Positions 16,081 to 25,077 of a stretch of 64,000 nt of DNA are shown here, in pieces. Every line of letters begins with the position of its first letter. Position 1 is the stretch's first letter. The notes beneath the pieces are model-generated. The model did not search any database. It was given only the letters and a program-made list of their open reading frames with translations, and was not told the DNA's origin. The DNA is taken from positions 689,013 through 753,012 of the forward strand of contig NZ_CP015101.1 of NCBI RefSeq assembly GCF_002214465.1. The letters are read 5' to 3'. Origin of the DNA: Thermococcus barossii. Its GTDB lineage: Archaea; Methanobacteriota_B; Thermococci; Thermococcales; Thermococcaceae. The position numbers and the translations under genes are program-made.

Positions 16081-17328
16081 ATGTTCGCGAATTTCCGAAG
16101 GATGGGCCGGAACTTCTGGCTCTACACCGTGGGCAGGTGGATATCACAGGCGGGCTGGGTGATCCAGGACGTGGCGGTTCCTCTCTACGTCCTCGACCGG
16201 ACCGGCAGCGGGGCGATGATGAGCCTCTTCATAATGGCGGAGCTGATTCCGCGGCTGCTTATCAACCCGATAGCCGGAGTAATCGGTGACCGCTACGACA
16301 GAAAGAAGCTCATGTACGGCCTTGACATAGCTAGGGGAGTGCTTCTCTTCGCGGTTATCGCCTTCAACCTGCTCGGAATCTACCAGCTCCTAGCAGTCCA
16401 GATGGCGATGAGCGTTATGGGGGCGTTCTTCTCGGCGGGTATAGTCGGGATGTTCCCCGATCTGGTGGAAAAGGAGCATCTCGCTAGGGCCAACTCGATA
16501 CTCCAGAGCGGCGGCCAGATATTGAGGATACTCGGTCCGATTCTTGGAGGGTTAATCTACGCCTTCGGGGGCATCAAGCTGGCTATCCTCATCAACGCGG
16601 CCAGTTTCTTTGGCTCCGGCCTCTTCGAAATCCTGATCGAGTACCGCAGGGAAACGCGGGAGCTCTCAAGCATCCGCGAGGTCTGGGATGACATGCTCGA
16701 CGGTTTCCGCTTTATCAGGGCTTCAAAGGACCTCATGGTGCTCGTGAGCTTCGGGGTTCTCCTAAACACCCTCCTCAACCCGGTGTTCGCGGTGGTTCTT
16801 CCCTACCTCGCCAGAATTGAGCTCGGCCTCTCGGCAGTCCGCTTTGGCAGCGTCGAAACCGCCGCAACCCTCGGGGCTCTGGCCGGGAACATGCTCATTG
16901 CTCTGAAACTTGGTGAACGATCCGAGGACTTCCTTTTCAAAGCGCTCTTTGCCCAGCTCATCTGTTTAACGGGTCTGGCCTTTGTAACGCGCTCCGTTCT
17001 TGGGGAACTGGCTTATCCGGCCCTGCTGGGGATAATTGCCTTGACAGGACTCTTCAACACCCTGGTCAACATTCCCCTCTTCACGAAGCTCCAGAAGGCG
17101 GTTCCCAATGAGGTTCGTTCGCGATTTTTCACGGCGTTCGAGACGGTGATGATGGCGACGACACCGCTGGGAATGGCGCTGGTTGGGCCCCTCCTCGATG
17201 CCGCAGGAACCACCGTGATAATCCTTGCCCTCACCGTGCCGAGCGTCCTGATAACAGCGTATTATTACCTCCGCTTTAGGGAAACCGTCATAAACATCGG
17301 ATTAGAAAACGTGGAGGTGGTGCCGTGA
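16081..17328 (+). CDS. MFS transporter, first of two tandem paralogues
   Basis: 415 aa, 12 predicted membrane segments, of the enterobactin exporter/DHA-type major facilitator group. The family motif GDRYDRKKLMYG in the loop between helices 2 and 3 is present. ATG 16081 is chosen; GTG 16075 is also possible because GGGGG lies before either. The next gene, about half identical in its N-terminal third (NRNFWLFA vs GRNFWLYT, DVALPLYVLD vs DVAVPLYVLD), overlaps the stop. Substrate unknown; most likely drug or metabolite export. Confidence 0.85.
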   Translation: MFANFRRMGRNFWLYTVGRWISQAGWVIQDVAVPLYVLDRTGSGAMMSLFIMAELIPRLLINPIAGVIGDRYDRKKLMYGLDIARGVLLFAVIAFNLLGIYQLLAVQMAMSVMGAFFSAGIVGMFPDLVEKEHLARANSILQSGGQILRILGPILGGLIYAFGGIKLAILINAASFFGSGLFEILIEYRRETRELSSIREVWDDMLDGFRFIRASKDLMVLVSFGVLLNTLLNPVFAVVLPYLARIELGLSAVRFGSVETAATLGALAGNMLIALKLGERSEDFLFKALFAQLICLTGLAFVTRSVLGELAYPALLGIIALTGLFNTLVNIPLFTKLQKAVPNEVRSRFFTAFETVMMATTPLGMALVGPLLDAAGTTVIILALTVPSVLITAYYYLRFRETVINIGLENVEVVP

Positions 17329-18569
17329 GCCTCAACAGAAACTTCTGGCTCTTTGCGATCGGCAGGTTCATAAGCCAGCTCGGCTGGGCGGTACAGGACG
17401 TTGCACTGCCCCTTTATGTCCTTGACCAGACCCACAGCGGCTCGATGATGACCGCTTTCATACTCGCCGAGATGATACCCGTTCTGATAATCATGCCCTT
17501 TGCGGGGGTGGTGGGCGACCGCTACAACCGAAAGTGGCTTATGGTCGGCTTTGATTTGGCCAGGGGGTTTTTACTCTTTGGTGTTATCGCCTTCGACCTC
17601 CTGGGCATCTACCAGCTCCTGGCGGTTCAGGTCGGCATGGCGATCATGGGTGCCTTCTTCTCAGCCGGGACTGGCGCGATGTTCCCCGACCTTGTTCAAC
17701 CTGACGAGCTTGAGAAGGCCAACTCCACAGTCTCGTCGTTCACCATACTCGCCCGTCTCGTCGGCCCTGCCCTCGGAGGGTTTATTTACGCCGTCGGAGG
17801 GATTAAACTGGCGATCCTCATCAACGCGGTCAGCTTCTTTGGCTCCGGCCTGTTCGAGATGCTAATAAGGTACGAGTGGCGTACAAGGGAGCTGGAAGGT
17901 TTCTCCCAGGTTATTGAGGACTTAAAAGAGGGCATCGGCTTTCTTCGCTCCAACAGATACCTTTCGACTCTTATGTTCTTCGCCCTCTTTATGATAGCCC
18001 TCGGTCAGCCCTTTGGGGCCGTGATCATGCCGTACTCCTACAGAGAAGTACTGAAGTTTTCAAGCTACCAGTTTGGACTGCTTGAGAGCGCTTTCATGGG
18101 AGGTGCCCTCCTTGGAAACAGCCTGATAGCGATTAAATTCGGAAAAAAAGCAGGGAGGTACCTTTTCCACACCCTCCTCCTGGACGGGGTGATGATACTC
18201 GCCTTCACGTGGGCGATAAGTCCCCTCTCCAGCCTGGGGAGAAACGAGGCGTTCTTTTTCCTCGCGGGGATAAACATCCTATGGGGCAGCATAGAGGCCT
18301 TCATAGACGTGCCCATCAATTCGAAGATACAGCGCGCGATACCGAGCGAGCTCAGGGGTAGGGTTATGTCTGCGATGGCCGTTCTAATGCACCTCTCCAG
18401 CCCCCTCGGCCTGCTCGCTGTCGGGCCGCTCCTCGACAGATTCCCGGCCTGGGAGGTTACCATGGCCATCTGGGTGGGCATGGCGGTTGTCGTCGCCTAT
18501 TTCTGGGCCAGATACAGGGAGATTCTGCTTAAGGAAGAAAAGTTCGAGGAAAACGGGAGGCTTACTTAA
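17325..18569 (+). CDS. MFS transporter, second of two tandem paralogues
   Basis: 414 aa, 12 predicted membrane segments, with GDRYNRKWLMVG in loop 2-3. GTG 17325 overlaps the previous stop (GTGA), so the two are translationally coupled. Strong similarity to the preceding gene indicates tandem duplication. The pair may act as a heterodimer or as two exporters with different substrates. The 3' end overlaps by 8 bases the end of the convergent cobalamin adenosyltransferase gene. Confidence 0.85.
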   Translation: MSLNRNFWLFAIGRFISQLGWAVQDVALPLYVLDQTHSGSMMTAFILAEMIPVLIIMPFAGVVGDRYNRKWLMVGFDLARGFLLFGVIAFDLLGIYQLLAVQVGMAIMGAFFSAGTGAMFPDLVQPDELEKANSTVSSFTILARLVGPALGGFIYAVGGIKLAILINAVSFFGSGLFEMLIRYEWRTRELEGFSQVIEDLKEGIGFLRSNRYLSTLMFFALFMIALGQPFGAVIMPYSYREVLKFSSYQFGLLESAFMGGALLGNSLIAIKFGKKAGRYLFHTLLLDGVMILAFTWAISPLSSLGRNEAFFFLAGINILWGSIEAFIDVPINSKIQRAIPSELRGRVMSAMAVLMHLSSPLGLLAVGPLLDRFPAWEVTMAIWVGMAVVVAYFWARYREILLKEEKFEENGRLT

Positions 18570-19077
18570 CCTCCTTCAGTTTCCACTCCCTCTTTTCTAT
18601 TGCCCTCGCCATTACGAAGAGCAGGTCACTGAGCCTGTTTAGGTAGATGAGGACATTGTGGCCGAAGCCGTATTCAAGGACGAGCCTCGCGACGGCCCTC
18701 TCGGTTCTTCTGGCCACCGCCCGGCACACGTCAAGCTTCGCACTCGCCGGGGTCGAGCCCGGAAGAACGAAAGCCCTCAGTTGAATCTCTTCTTCATACT
18801 TATGAATAAGCTCCTCAAGCCACTTGACTTCCTCATCTCCGACCTTCGCGTACTTCCCCTTGCTGGCCAGCTCGGCCATCAGGTCGTAGAGCTGAACCTG
18901 TATTTTTTCGAGTACTTCAGCAATCTCTCCCGGCACGTGGTGCTTGGCTTCCCCCAGAAAGCTGTCAAGTTCGTCTATATTCCCGTTTGCCTCCATTATC
19001 GGCGAGTACTTTGCAACACGGCCCCCCGTGAAGAGGCCCGTTAATCCCTTATCCCCGGTTTTTGTAGTGATGGACAT
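18562..19077 (-). CDS. Cob(I)alamin adenosyltransferase, PduO type
   Basis: 171 aa. Converts cob(I)alamin and ATP to adenosylcobalamin in the cytosol. The signature TKTGDKGLTGLFTGGRV with the ATP-binding loop is at residues 5-21, ANGNIDELDSFLGEAK follows, and the C-terminal RRTERAV and YLNRLSDLLFVMAR helices are intact. The ATG at 19077 is chosen because it fits the family's N-terminus and follows GGTGGT; longer in-frame starts at 19089 and 19140 are not supported. Cobalamin salvage or synthesis is also suggested by the CobD-like gene at the right edge, about 44 kb away. Confidence 0.9.
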   Translation of the reverse strand: MSITTKTGDKGLTGLFTGGRVAKYSPIMEANGNIDELDSFLGEAKHHVPGEIAEVLEKIQVQLYDLMAELASKGKYAKVGDEEVKWLEELIHKYEEEIQLRAFVLPGSTPASAKLDVCRAVARRTERAVARLVLEYGFGHNVLIYLNRLSDLLFVMARAIEKREWKLKEVK

Positions 19078-19219
19078 TTTAACCACCATCTTATCTGGGG
19101 ATTGCAGGGTTTTTAGCCTTTGTGGAGCTTTAATGAACACTTTGGGTGATAACTGGGACGGGCAACTGGTGGAAAAACTTATTTATACATCAATGACCTT
19201 CTTTTTTGGGTGGTTCCTA

Positions 19220-21934
19220 ATGAGGAGATGGAGCATTGTTTTAATGGCCCTGTTAGTGTTAAGCCTAGTGCCAGCATGGACAATAAAACCTGTACAGGCG
19301 GCTACTTATGTTCCAATTCAGGAAATTCAAAGCAACACCACGAATGGAGATGCCTCTGCCTACGAGGGGATGGAAGTTGTGACAAGGGGTGTTGTTACTG
19401 CGGTGACCTCGGTGGGGTTCTTCATTCAGAACGGTACTGGCCCTTGGAGCGGGATATATGTGTATATTGGAAGGTCTCCCTCAGTTCAGAGGGGAGATTA
19501 CGTTCAAGTGACCGGTACTGTGAAAGAGTACTATGGGATGACTGAAATAAAGGCGTATCTGGATGATATTGAATTTCTAGGAACGGCTGATGTTCCAGAG
19601 CCCGTAGTTCTCCAGACCGGGGAGGTTCCCCAAGAGCAGTGGGAGAGCGTCCTCGTCAAGGTTGAAAACGTCGTGGTCACTAACCCGGATCTCGGCTATG
19701 GTGAGTGGGAAATTGATGACGGAAGCGGTCCTGTAAGGGTCGATGACCTTATTTACAGGTACACCCCCCAGGATGGCCAGTCCCTCGACTACGTTGTTGG
19801 TGTTGTTTACTATTCCTACGGGAACTTTAAGATAGAGCCGAGGAGTGAAGAGGACATTGGGATACCGCCGGAGGTTCCCGTCGTTTCAATCCAGGAGATA
19901 CAGAGCAACACAACCGACGGAGACGCTTCAGCTTACGAAGGTAAACTGGTGCTGACCAGGGGCGTTGTCACCTTTGTTGCCTCCAACGGCTTCGCAATTC
20001 AGAACGGAACTGGGCCGTGGAGCGGAATCTGGGTCTATACTGGAAGCGCTCCGGACGTTGAGGTCGGGGACTTAGTTGAGGTTCAGGCGGAGGTTGACGA
20101 ATATTACGGCTTTACTGAGCTTAATTACAGAAACACCGATGCTGACAAAAGGGATATAAGAATTCTCGGAAGTACGGAAGTTCCCTCCCCGGTTGTCCTC
20201 CCAACTGGCAACGTCTCCCAGGAGAAGTGGGAAGGTGTTCTCGTCGAAATCAGGGACGTTAAGGTCATCGACCCAGACCTGGGTTATGGAGAGTGGTTTG
20301 TGGACGATGGGAGCGGTCCTGTGAGGATAGACGACAAATTCTACGACTACAGCCCATCGCACTTCAGATACGTGTACATCAGAGGCATTGTTTGGTACTC
20401 CTACGGCAATTTTAAGATTGAACCGCGGTATGGAGACGATGTGGAGCCATACATTCCCCTTATTGGCGTGGCCTCCCTGAAATTCCAGGAGCCCATCATT
20501 AAGGGAATCCCGAAGAAGATCAGCATCGAGGTATACAACGATGGAACCCTGGAGGACAACATCACGGTGATACTGGTCGCTGGCTCCAATGAGATTGGCA
20601 GAGATTCCAAGATAATCTCTGCAGGGGGCACCGAAGTTTACGAGTTCGTATACTTGCCGGATGTCACGGGAGAGATACCTCTGAAAGTCCAGGTTTTTGA
20701 TGGGAGTGGAACACTTGTTGACGAGAAGCATTACACGGTCTTTGTGGCCCCGAACCCGTACACAATCTCCTACGGCCTCACACCATACTACGAGAGGCTC
20801 TACAGCAAAGAAATGACGAACATAACCTCACTCTACGAGAACCTCACCTGGGTGGTCGACGAGCTCCAGGCCTGCGGCGTTAACCTTGGAGACCTCGAGC
20901 CTAAGGTTCAGTGGATAAACGAGACTATGAGTGAGATAGAGAGGGAGTACTACCTCTACGACACCCTTAAGGGGCTTCTCGTCCAGCAGAATCCCTACCG
21001 GAGCGCGTACTACTATCCCGTTATGATGCACATCAGAAAGGCTGCCATGATGAGCAGGGACGTCCTCAAGGAGATTGAATTTGTGCTTCCTATACTCCAG
21101 AGCACTTACGAGCAGGTAAAGCCAATCTGCCACCCGCCGGCACCTGCACCAAGTAACGAGACCATGCCAGGCAACGAGACTCCCACCAACCAGACCAACG
21201 TCACCCAGCCGACTAACATCACTATCCACATAACCAAGGTTCTCATCGATGCCTCCCACGGACAGTATTACGTTGAACAGGTAGGAGTTAGCTATCTGAT
21301 CAACGAGATCAAGACGGAACTTGGATGGGAAGTTGAGCTCAACGAACTCCCGCTGACCTACGATATCCTCAAGAGCTATGACGTTCTGATACTCTTAAAC
21401 CCCAAGGATGATCTCACGGAAGCCGAGATCGCCGCCATTCAGCAATACGTTGAAAACGGCGGTGGTTTGTTCATAGCGGGTGAGTGGTACAAGTACCTCA
21501 ATGCCGAAAGCCTCAACGCGGTAGTCGAAAAATATGGAATTAAATTCAACCCCGACGAGCTCATGGACGAGGAGAAGAACAGCGGCAGGCCGTACTATCC
21601 GTTCATAGGTCTCTACAACAGGGAACACCCGGCGATGAAGTTCGTTCCAGAGGATTGGACAATGTACTACAACGGCGACACCCTCAAGATAAGCGGAAGT
21701 GCTGTCTGGCTCATCAGGGGCTACGAGACCTCGTACTCGGTGGACAGCGAAGGAAATACAGTTTACGAGAAGGGCTCCAAGCCAGTTGTGGCCGTCGCTC
21801 TTGAAGTCGGAACCGGAAGAATAGTAGCCTATGGTTCAAGCAAGGCCATCAGCGACAGCTACTACCAGAAGTACATCAAGAGCAACTGGCCGTTCATCAA
21901 GGGCGCCCTCCTCTGGCTTGCCCACCAGGAGTGA
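19220..21934 (+). CDS. Secreted multi-domain protein with tandem OB-fold-like repeats
   Basis: 904 aa. The start is ATG 19220 (GGTGGT upstream, TATA-like TTTATA at about 19182-19190), because the signal peptide MRRWSIVLMALLVLSL follows. Domains in order: signal peptide (1-33); two tandem OB-fold-like modules (about 35-210 and 220-405) that both begin IQEIQSNTT and share DLGYGEW and GDGSGPVR-like motifs; a CARDB-like beta domain (about 415-510); a helical region (about 513-633); an Asn/Thr/Pro linker (about 637-670); and a C-terminal DUF4350/GATase-like fold (about 672-900). OB modules of this type occur in extracellular nucleases such as YhcR, but no nuclease domain is seen here. Confidence 0.8.
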   Translation: MRRWSIVLMALLVLSLVPAWTIKPVQAATYVPIQEIQSNTTNGDASAYEGMEVVTRGVVTAVTSVGFFIQNGTGPWSGIYVYIGRSPSVQRGDYVQVTGTVKEYYGMTEIKAYLDDIEFLGTADVPEPVVLQTGEVPQEQWESVLVKVENVVVTNPDLGYGEWEIDDGSGPVRVDDLIYRYTPQDGQSLDYVVGVVYYSYGNFKIEPRSEEDIGIPPEVPVVSIQEIQSNTTDGDASAYEGKLVLTRGVVTFVASNGFAIQNGTGPWSGIWVYTGSAPDVEVGDLVEVQAEVDEYYGFTELNYRNTDADKRDIRILGSTEVPSPVVLPTGNVSQEKWEGVLVEIRDVKVIDPDLGYGEWFVDDGSGPVRIDDKFYDYSPSHFRYVYIRGIVWYSYGNFKIEPRYGDDVEPYIPLIGVASLKFQEPIIKGIPKKISIEVYNDGTLEDNITVILVAGSNEIGRDSKIISAGGTEVYEFVYLPDVTGEIPLKVQVFDGSGTLVDEKHYTVFVAPNPYTISYGLTPYYERLYSKEMTNITSLYENLTWVVDELQACGVNLGDLEPKVQWINETMSEIEREYYLYDTLKGLLVQQNPYRSAYYYPVMMHIRKAAMMSRDVLKEIEFVLPILQSTYEQVKPICHPPAPAPSNETMPGNETPTNQTNVTQPTNITIHITKVLIDASHGQYYVEQVGVSYLINEIKTELGWEVELNELPLTYDILKSYDVLILLNPKDDLTEAEIAAIQQYVENGGGLFIAGEWYKYLNAESLNAVVEKYGIKFNPDELMDEEKNSGRPYYPFIGLYNREHPAMKFVPEDWTMYYNGDTLKISGSAVWLIRGYETSYSVDSEGNTVYEKGSKPVVAVALEVGTGRIVAYGSSKAISDSYYQKYIKSNWPFIKGALLWLAHQE

Positions 21935-21966
21935 TCTCTTTCTTTTCTTCCTGCTCCTTTTAATTC
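21935..21966. terminator. T-rich intergenic terminator, both strands
   Basis: A pyrimidine-rich stretch (TCTCTTTCTTTTCTTCC...) between the convergent surface-protein and eIF2B-like genes contains several T runs that would end the plus-strand transcript. Confidence 0.4.
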
Positions 21967-22794
21967 TCAGATTTCCTTTGGTGGGACCAGTATTCCGAAC
22001 TCCGTTATTATGCCCCTCACGTAGCGCCAGGGCGTGATGTCGAAGAGGAAGTTTCTCACCCGATAGCCCTGCCGTGCATATGGCCTCTCGACTATCTCCA
22101 CTTCTTCCGAATTCAGCTCCGGATGGAGCTTGAAGCTCTCGGCGGCGGCGTAGAAGGGAATGCCATTTTCATGGCAGGCGAGGGCGAGGGGATATGTCCC
22201 GGCCTTGTTCACCACCGCTCCGTCGCGCGTAACGTTATCGGCGCCCACGAGCGCCAGTGTAGCCTGTCTGGTGAACAGACCAAGCTGAGCGTCGGTTATC
22301 ACCTCAAACTGGACTCCAAGCGCATCGAGCTCTCTTGCAAGGGCAATACCTTCAAAGTCGGGGGCGCTCTCTGTCAGTATGACCCTAAAGCGTTTGCCCT
22401 TCTTCTTAGCGGTCTTGAAAATTTCAAGAACGGCGGACGAGAAGGAGTGCGTGATTACAACTTCATTTTCGTCTATCAGCTCGCTTCCGATGTTGCCTAT
22501 CTCGCGCTTCGCCTCTTCGCCAAGGCGGATGAACTCCTCAGCCTTCGCTCTCACCAAGTCGGGGTTGCCCGTTACCGGTATGAACCTCGAGAGGTTGTAG
22601 AGTGAAGCCATCGTCCTGTTGACGGCTGGGATTTCCCTCTTCATGTCCCTCAGGGCTTCTTCAAGCTCGTCTCCCTCAAGGAGCTGTGAGAGAAGGGCGT
22701 AGGCCTCAGCTCCCCGCCTGGCCAGCCAGCTGGCACCCCTGATCCTTTCGGACCTCATCTCCTCAATGATTGATCGGACTTCGGGCGGAATCAT
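21967..22794 (-). CDS. eIF2B-related protein (alpha/beta/delta family)
   Basis: 275 aa of the eIF2B alpha/beta/delta superfamily, which also contains methylthioribose-1-phosphate and ribose-1,5-bisphosphate isomerases. Visible motifs are ALVGADNVTRDGAVVNKAGTYP (substrate-loop region) and HSFSS near residue 115. It is shorter than the ribose-1,5-bisphosphate isomerases, so a translation-factor-like or another sugar-phosphate role is possible. ATG 22794 follows GGTGTTG. The family assignment is firm, the function is not. Confidence 0.8.
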   Translation of the reverse strand: MIPPEVRSIIEEMRSERIRGASWLARRGAEAYALLSQLLEGDELEEALRDMKREIPAVNRTMASLYNLSRFIPVTGNPDLVRAKAEEFIRLGEEAKREIGNIGSELIDENEVVITHSFSSAVLEIFKTAKKKGKRFRVILTESAPDFEGIALARELDALGVQFEVITDAQLGLFTRQATLALVGADNVTRDGAVVNKAGTYPLALACHENGIPFYAAAESFKLHPELNSEEVEIVERPYARQGYRVRNFLFDITPWRYVRGIITEFGILVPPKEI

Positions 22795-22868
22795 TGGCAA
22801 CACCACTCCGCGGGTCTTTCTGCACTCCGGACTCGGTTAGTTGGCGTGTTTACCTTATCACACTTTCG

Positions 22869-23627
22869 CTACCAGCCCTCCTCGAATTTAATTCCCCTGG
22901 ACTCCATGAAGGCCTTCGCACGCTCTATCTCTCCCTCACTCTCGCCGAAGATTATTATCCCGATGTACTTCCCGAAACCCTTCGGCGATGAGTGTATCCT
23001 CACGCGAAACCTCTTGAGGGCCTCGATGAGCACCGGTGCAAGCTTGCTCTCGTCTGTTATCTCCGCAAGGAGCTTCCTCTGGATGAACTTCCCCTCACCG
23101 AGCCGGGGGAGGACTTCCCTCTCAAGCATTGCCTTCATCTCGCGCGGCATCCCTGGGAGGACGAAGATCTTAACGCCCTCATGCTCGATGTAAGCTCCAG
23201 GGGCGGCTCCCTCGGTGTTCTCCAGAGGTTCGGCACCCTCTGGCAGGTATGCCATCTTCTTCCTGGCCTCGTTTAACTCGGGGTCGTCTATGAGGCCCTT
23301 CTCATACAGCTCTCTGTAAAAGGCCTTGATTCTCTCAAGGCACTCCTCACAGAGGACGAAGTCCTTTCCCAGGGCCTTGGCAACGGCAAGCATGGTCACA
23401 TCGTCGTGGGTCGGCCCGAGCCCGCCCGAAATCACCAAAACTTCTGGCTTCCTCGCGAGGATTTCCCTCACAACGGCCTTTATCTCCTCAACGTCGTCTC
23501 CAACGGTTGTCTTCCTCCTCACCCAGTAGCCCCGCTCGGTCAGCTTCTGGGCGATAAAGGCCGAGTTGCTGTCCACGGTGTTCCCGGTAAGCAGTTCATC
23601 ACCTATCGTCAGTATCTCGGCGAACAT
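22869..23627 (-). CDS. CinA-like molybdopterin-binding domain protein
   Basis: 252 aa: the N-terminal competence/damage-inducible CinA domain (MoaB/Mog fold) with EILTIGDELLTGNTVDSNS at the start and SGGLGPTHDDVT near residue 75, which binds nucleotide-like ligands. The C-terminal nicotinamide-nucleotide amidohydrolase domain of bacterial CinA is absent, as is usual in archaea. In other organisms the N-terminal part hydrolyses ADP-ribose. ATG 23627 is preceded by GGTGGTGAGG. Confidence 0.85.
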   Translation of the reverse strand: MFAEILTIGDELLTGNTVDSNSAFIAQKLTERGYWVRRKTTVGDDVEEIKAVVREILARKPEVLVISGGLGPTHDDVTMLAVAKALGKDFVLCEECLERIKAFYRELYEKGLIDDPELNEARKKMAYLPEGAEPLENTEGAAPGAYIEHEGVKIFVLPGMPREMKAMLEREVLPRLGEGKFIQRKLLAEITDESKLAPVLIEALKRFRVRIHSSPKGFGKYIGIIIFGESEGEIERAKAFMESRGIKFEEGW

Positions 23628-23719
23628 CCTCACCACCGGAAGATTTTCGGCGAGGGAGCTTATAACCCCAGCGGAGGGGTTTTCCAGAAATCTGTCAAAA
23701 ATCCCGCTTCAGAGACCAC

Positions 23720-23738
23720 TTTTCACCACGAGTGAAAA
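23720..23738. promoter_or_regulatory. TGM-like palindrome upstream of gap
   Basis: TTTTCAC, five bases (CACGA), then GTGAAAA: a perfect 7-bp inverted repeat. The Thermococcales glycolytic motif recognised by TrmBL1/Tgr is TATCAC-N5-GTGATA; this site matches it except at one symmetric position. It lies just upstream of the TATA-like box (TTAAGTAT, about 23745-23752). In Thermococcus, sites upstream of the TATA box of gluconeogenic genes are known to mediate activation, which fits the gap gene. Confidence 0.6.
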
Positions 23739-23782
23739 CAAGGCTTAAGTATTTCACGACCATAAAATTTCCCGGTGGTAGC

Positions 23783-24787
23783 ATGAAGGTGAAGGTTGGA
23801 GTTAACGGGTACGGAACGATAGGAAAGCGCGTCGCCTATGCCGTAACCAGACAGGACGATATGAAGCTCATCGGAGTTACCAAGACAAAGCCAGACTTCG
23901 AGGCCTACCGCGCGATGGAGCTTGGAATCCCGGTTTACGCTGCCAGCGAGGAGTTCCTTCCGAGGTTCGAGAAGGCTGGCTTTGAAGTCGCGGGCACTTT
24001 GAGCGACCTCCTCAACGAGGTCGACGTCATAGTCGACGCAACCCCCGGCGGAATGGGTGCCAAGAACAAGGCGGTTTATGAAAAGGCCGGCGTTAAGGCC
24101 ATTTTCCAGGGCGGTGAAAAGGCGAGCGTCGCGGAGGTTTCCTTCGTGGCCCAGGCCAACTACGAGAAGGCCCTAGGCAAGGACTACGTCCGCGTTGTCT
24201 CCTGCAACACGACGGGCCTAACCAGAACCCTCAGCGCAATTCAGGACTACATTGACTACGTCTACGCGGTGATGATTCGCCGTGCCGCCGACCCGAACGA
24301 CGCCAAGCGCGGCCCGGTCAATGCCATAACGCCGAGCGTTACCGTTCCGTCCCACCACGGACCGGACGTCCAGACGGTGATCCCGATAAACATCGAGACC
24401 TCGGCTTTCGTCGTTCCGACGACGCTCATGCATGTACACAGCATAATGATCGAGCTGAAGAAGCCAGTGGAGGCAAAGGACGTCATAGACATTTTCGAGA
24501 ACACCACGCGCGTTCTGCTCTTCGAGAAGGAGAAGGGCTTTGACAGCACGGCCCAGCTCATAGAGTTCGCCCGCGACCTGCACAGGGAGTGGAACAACCT
24601 CTATGAGATTGCAGTCTGGAAGGAAAGCATAAGCGTCCGCGGAAACAGGCTCTTCTACATACAGGCTGTCCACCAGGAGAGCGACGTGGTTCCTGAGAAC
24701 ATAGACGCGATAAGGGCCATGTTCGAGCTGGCCGACAAGTGGGAGAGCATAAAGAAGACGAACGAGAGCCTAGGGATTTTGAAGTGA
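23783..24787 (+). CDS. gap: Glyceraldehyde-3-phosphate dehydrogenase, archaeal type
   Basis: 334 aa, the usual archaeal length. NAD(P)-dependent interconversion of glyceraldehyde-3-phosphate and 1,3-bisphosphoglycerate; in Thermococcales it serves gluconeogenesis. The Rossmann motif [13 protein letters not shown] is at residues 5-17, and the catalytic Cys in SCNTTGLTR is near residue 140. ATG 23783 is chosen because GGTGGTAGC precedes it and the family begins there; the open frame upstream to 23732 is not translated. The TGM-like site at 23720-23738 suggests TrmBL1 control. Confidence 0.95.
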   Translation: MKVKVGVNGYGTIGKRVAYAVTRQDDMKLIGVTKTKPDFEAYRAMELGIPVYAASEEFLPRFEKAGFEVAGTLSDLLNEVDVIVDATPGGMGAKNKAVYEKAGVKAIFQGGEKASVAEVSFVAQANYEKALGKDYVRVVSCNTTGLTRTLSAIQDYIDYVYAVMIRRAADPNDAKRGPVNAITPSVTVPSHHGPDVQTVIPINIETSAFVVPTTLMHVHSIMIELKKPVEAKDVIDIFENTTRVLLFEKEKGFDSTAQLIEFARDLHREWNNLYEIAVWKESISVRGNRLFYIQAVHQESDVVPENIDAIRAMFELADKWESIKKTNESLGILK

Positions 24788-25075
24788 CTAGACCTTCAAC
24801 TTTTTCTTAATTTCCTCCGCGTCAAGACTCACGAGCAAATCCTTCTCCCTCCCTGTTTCCCCGCGGAGTATCTTCACCTCCGCACCGAGGAGCTTCGAGA
24901 GGAACTTCACAAGTTCCTTGTTCGCCTTTCCCTCAACCGGTGGCGCCTTTATCTTCACCTTCAGCCTTCCGCGCCACTCATCCACGCCCTCGATCTCGTT
25001 CCTCTTCGCCTTCGGCTGGACGTACACGAGCAGAACCGTTCCGTCCCTGGTCTCCTTCACGAATTCGGCACCCAT
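24788..25075 (-). CDS. DUF167 (YggU-like) family protein
   Basis: 95 aa. Small alpha/beta protein of the DUF167/YggU family, identified by VQPKAKRNEIEG, LKVKIKAPPVEGKAN and LSKLLG. Widely conserved but of unknown function. It begins 2 bases after the DUF402 gene and ends at the end of gap, so it forms an operon with the former. There is no sign of unusual residues. Confidence 0.85.
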   Translation of the reverse strand: MGAEFVKETRDGTVLLVYVQPKAKRNEIEGVDEWRGRLKVKIKAPPVEGKANKELVKFLSKLLGAEVKILRGETGREKDLLVSLDAEEIKKKLKV

Positions 25076-25077
25076 CT

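Noticed and set aside
18944-19219. N-terminal extension of the 904-aa surface protein
   Set aside because: It overlaps the opposite-strand cobalamin gene, and the signal peptide starts only at 19220, right after a proper ribosome site.
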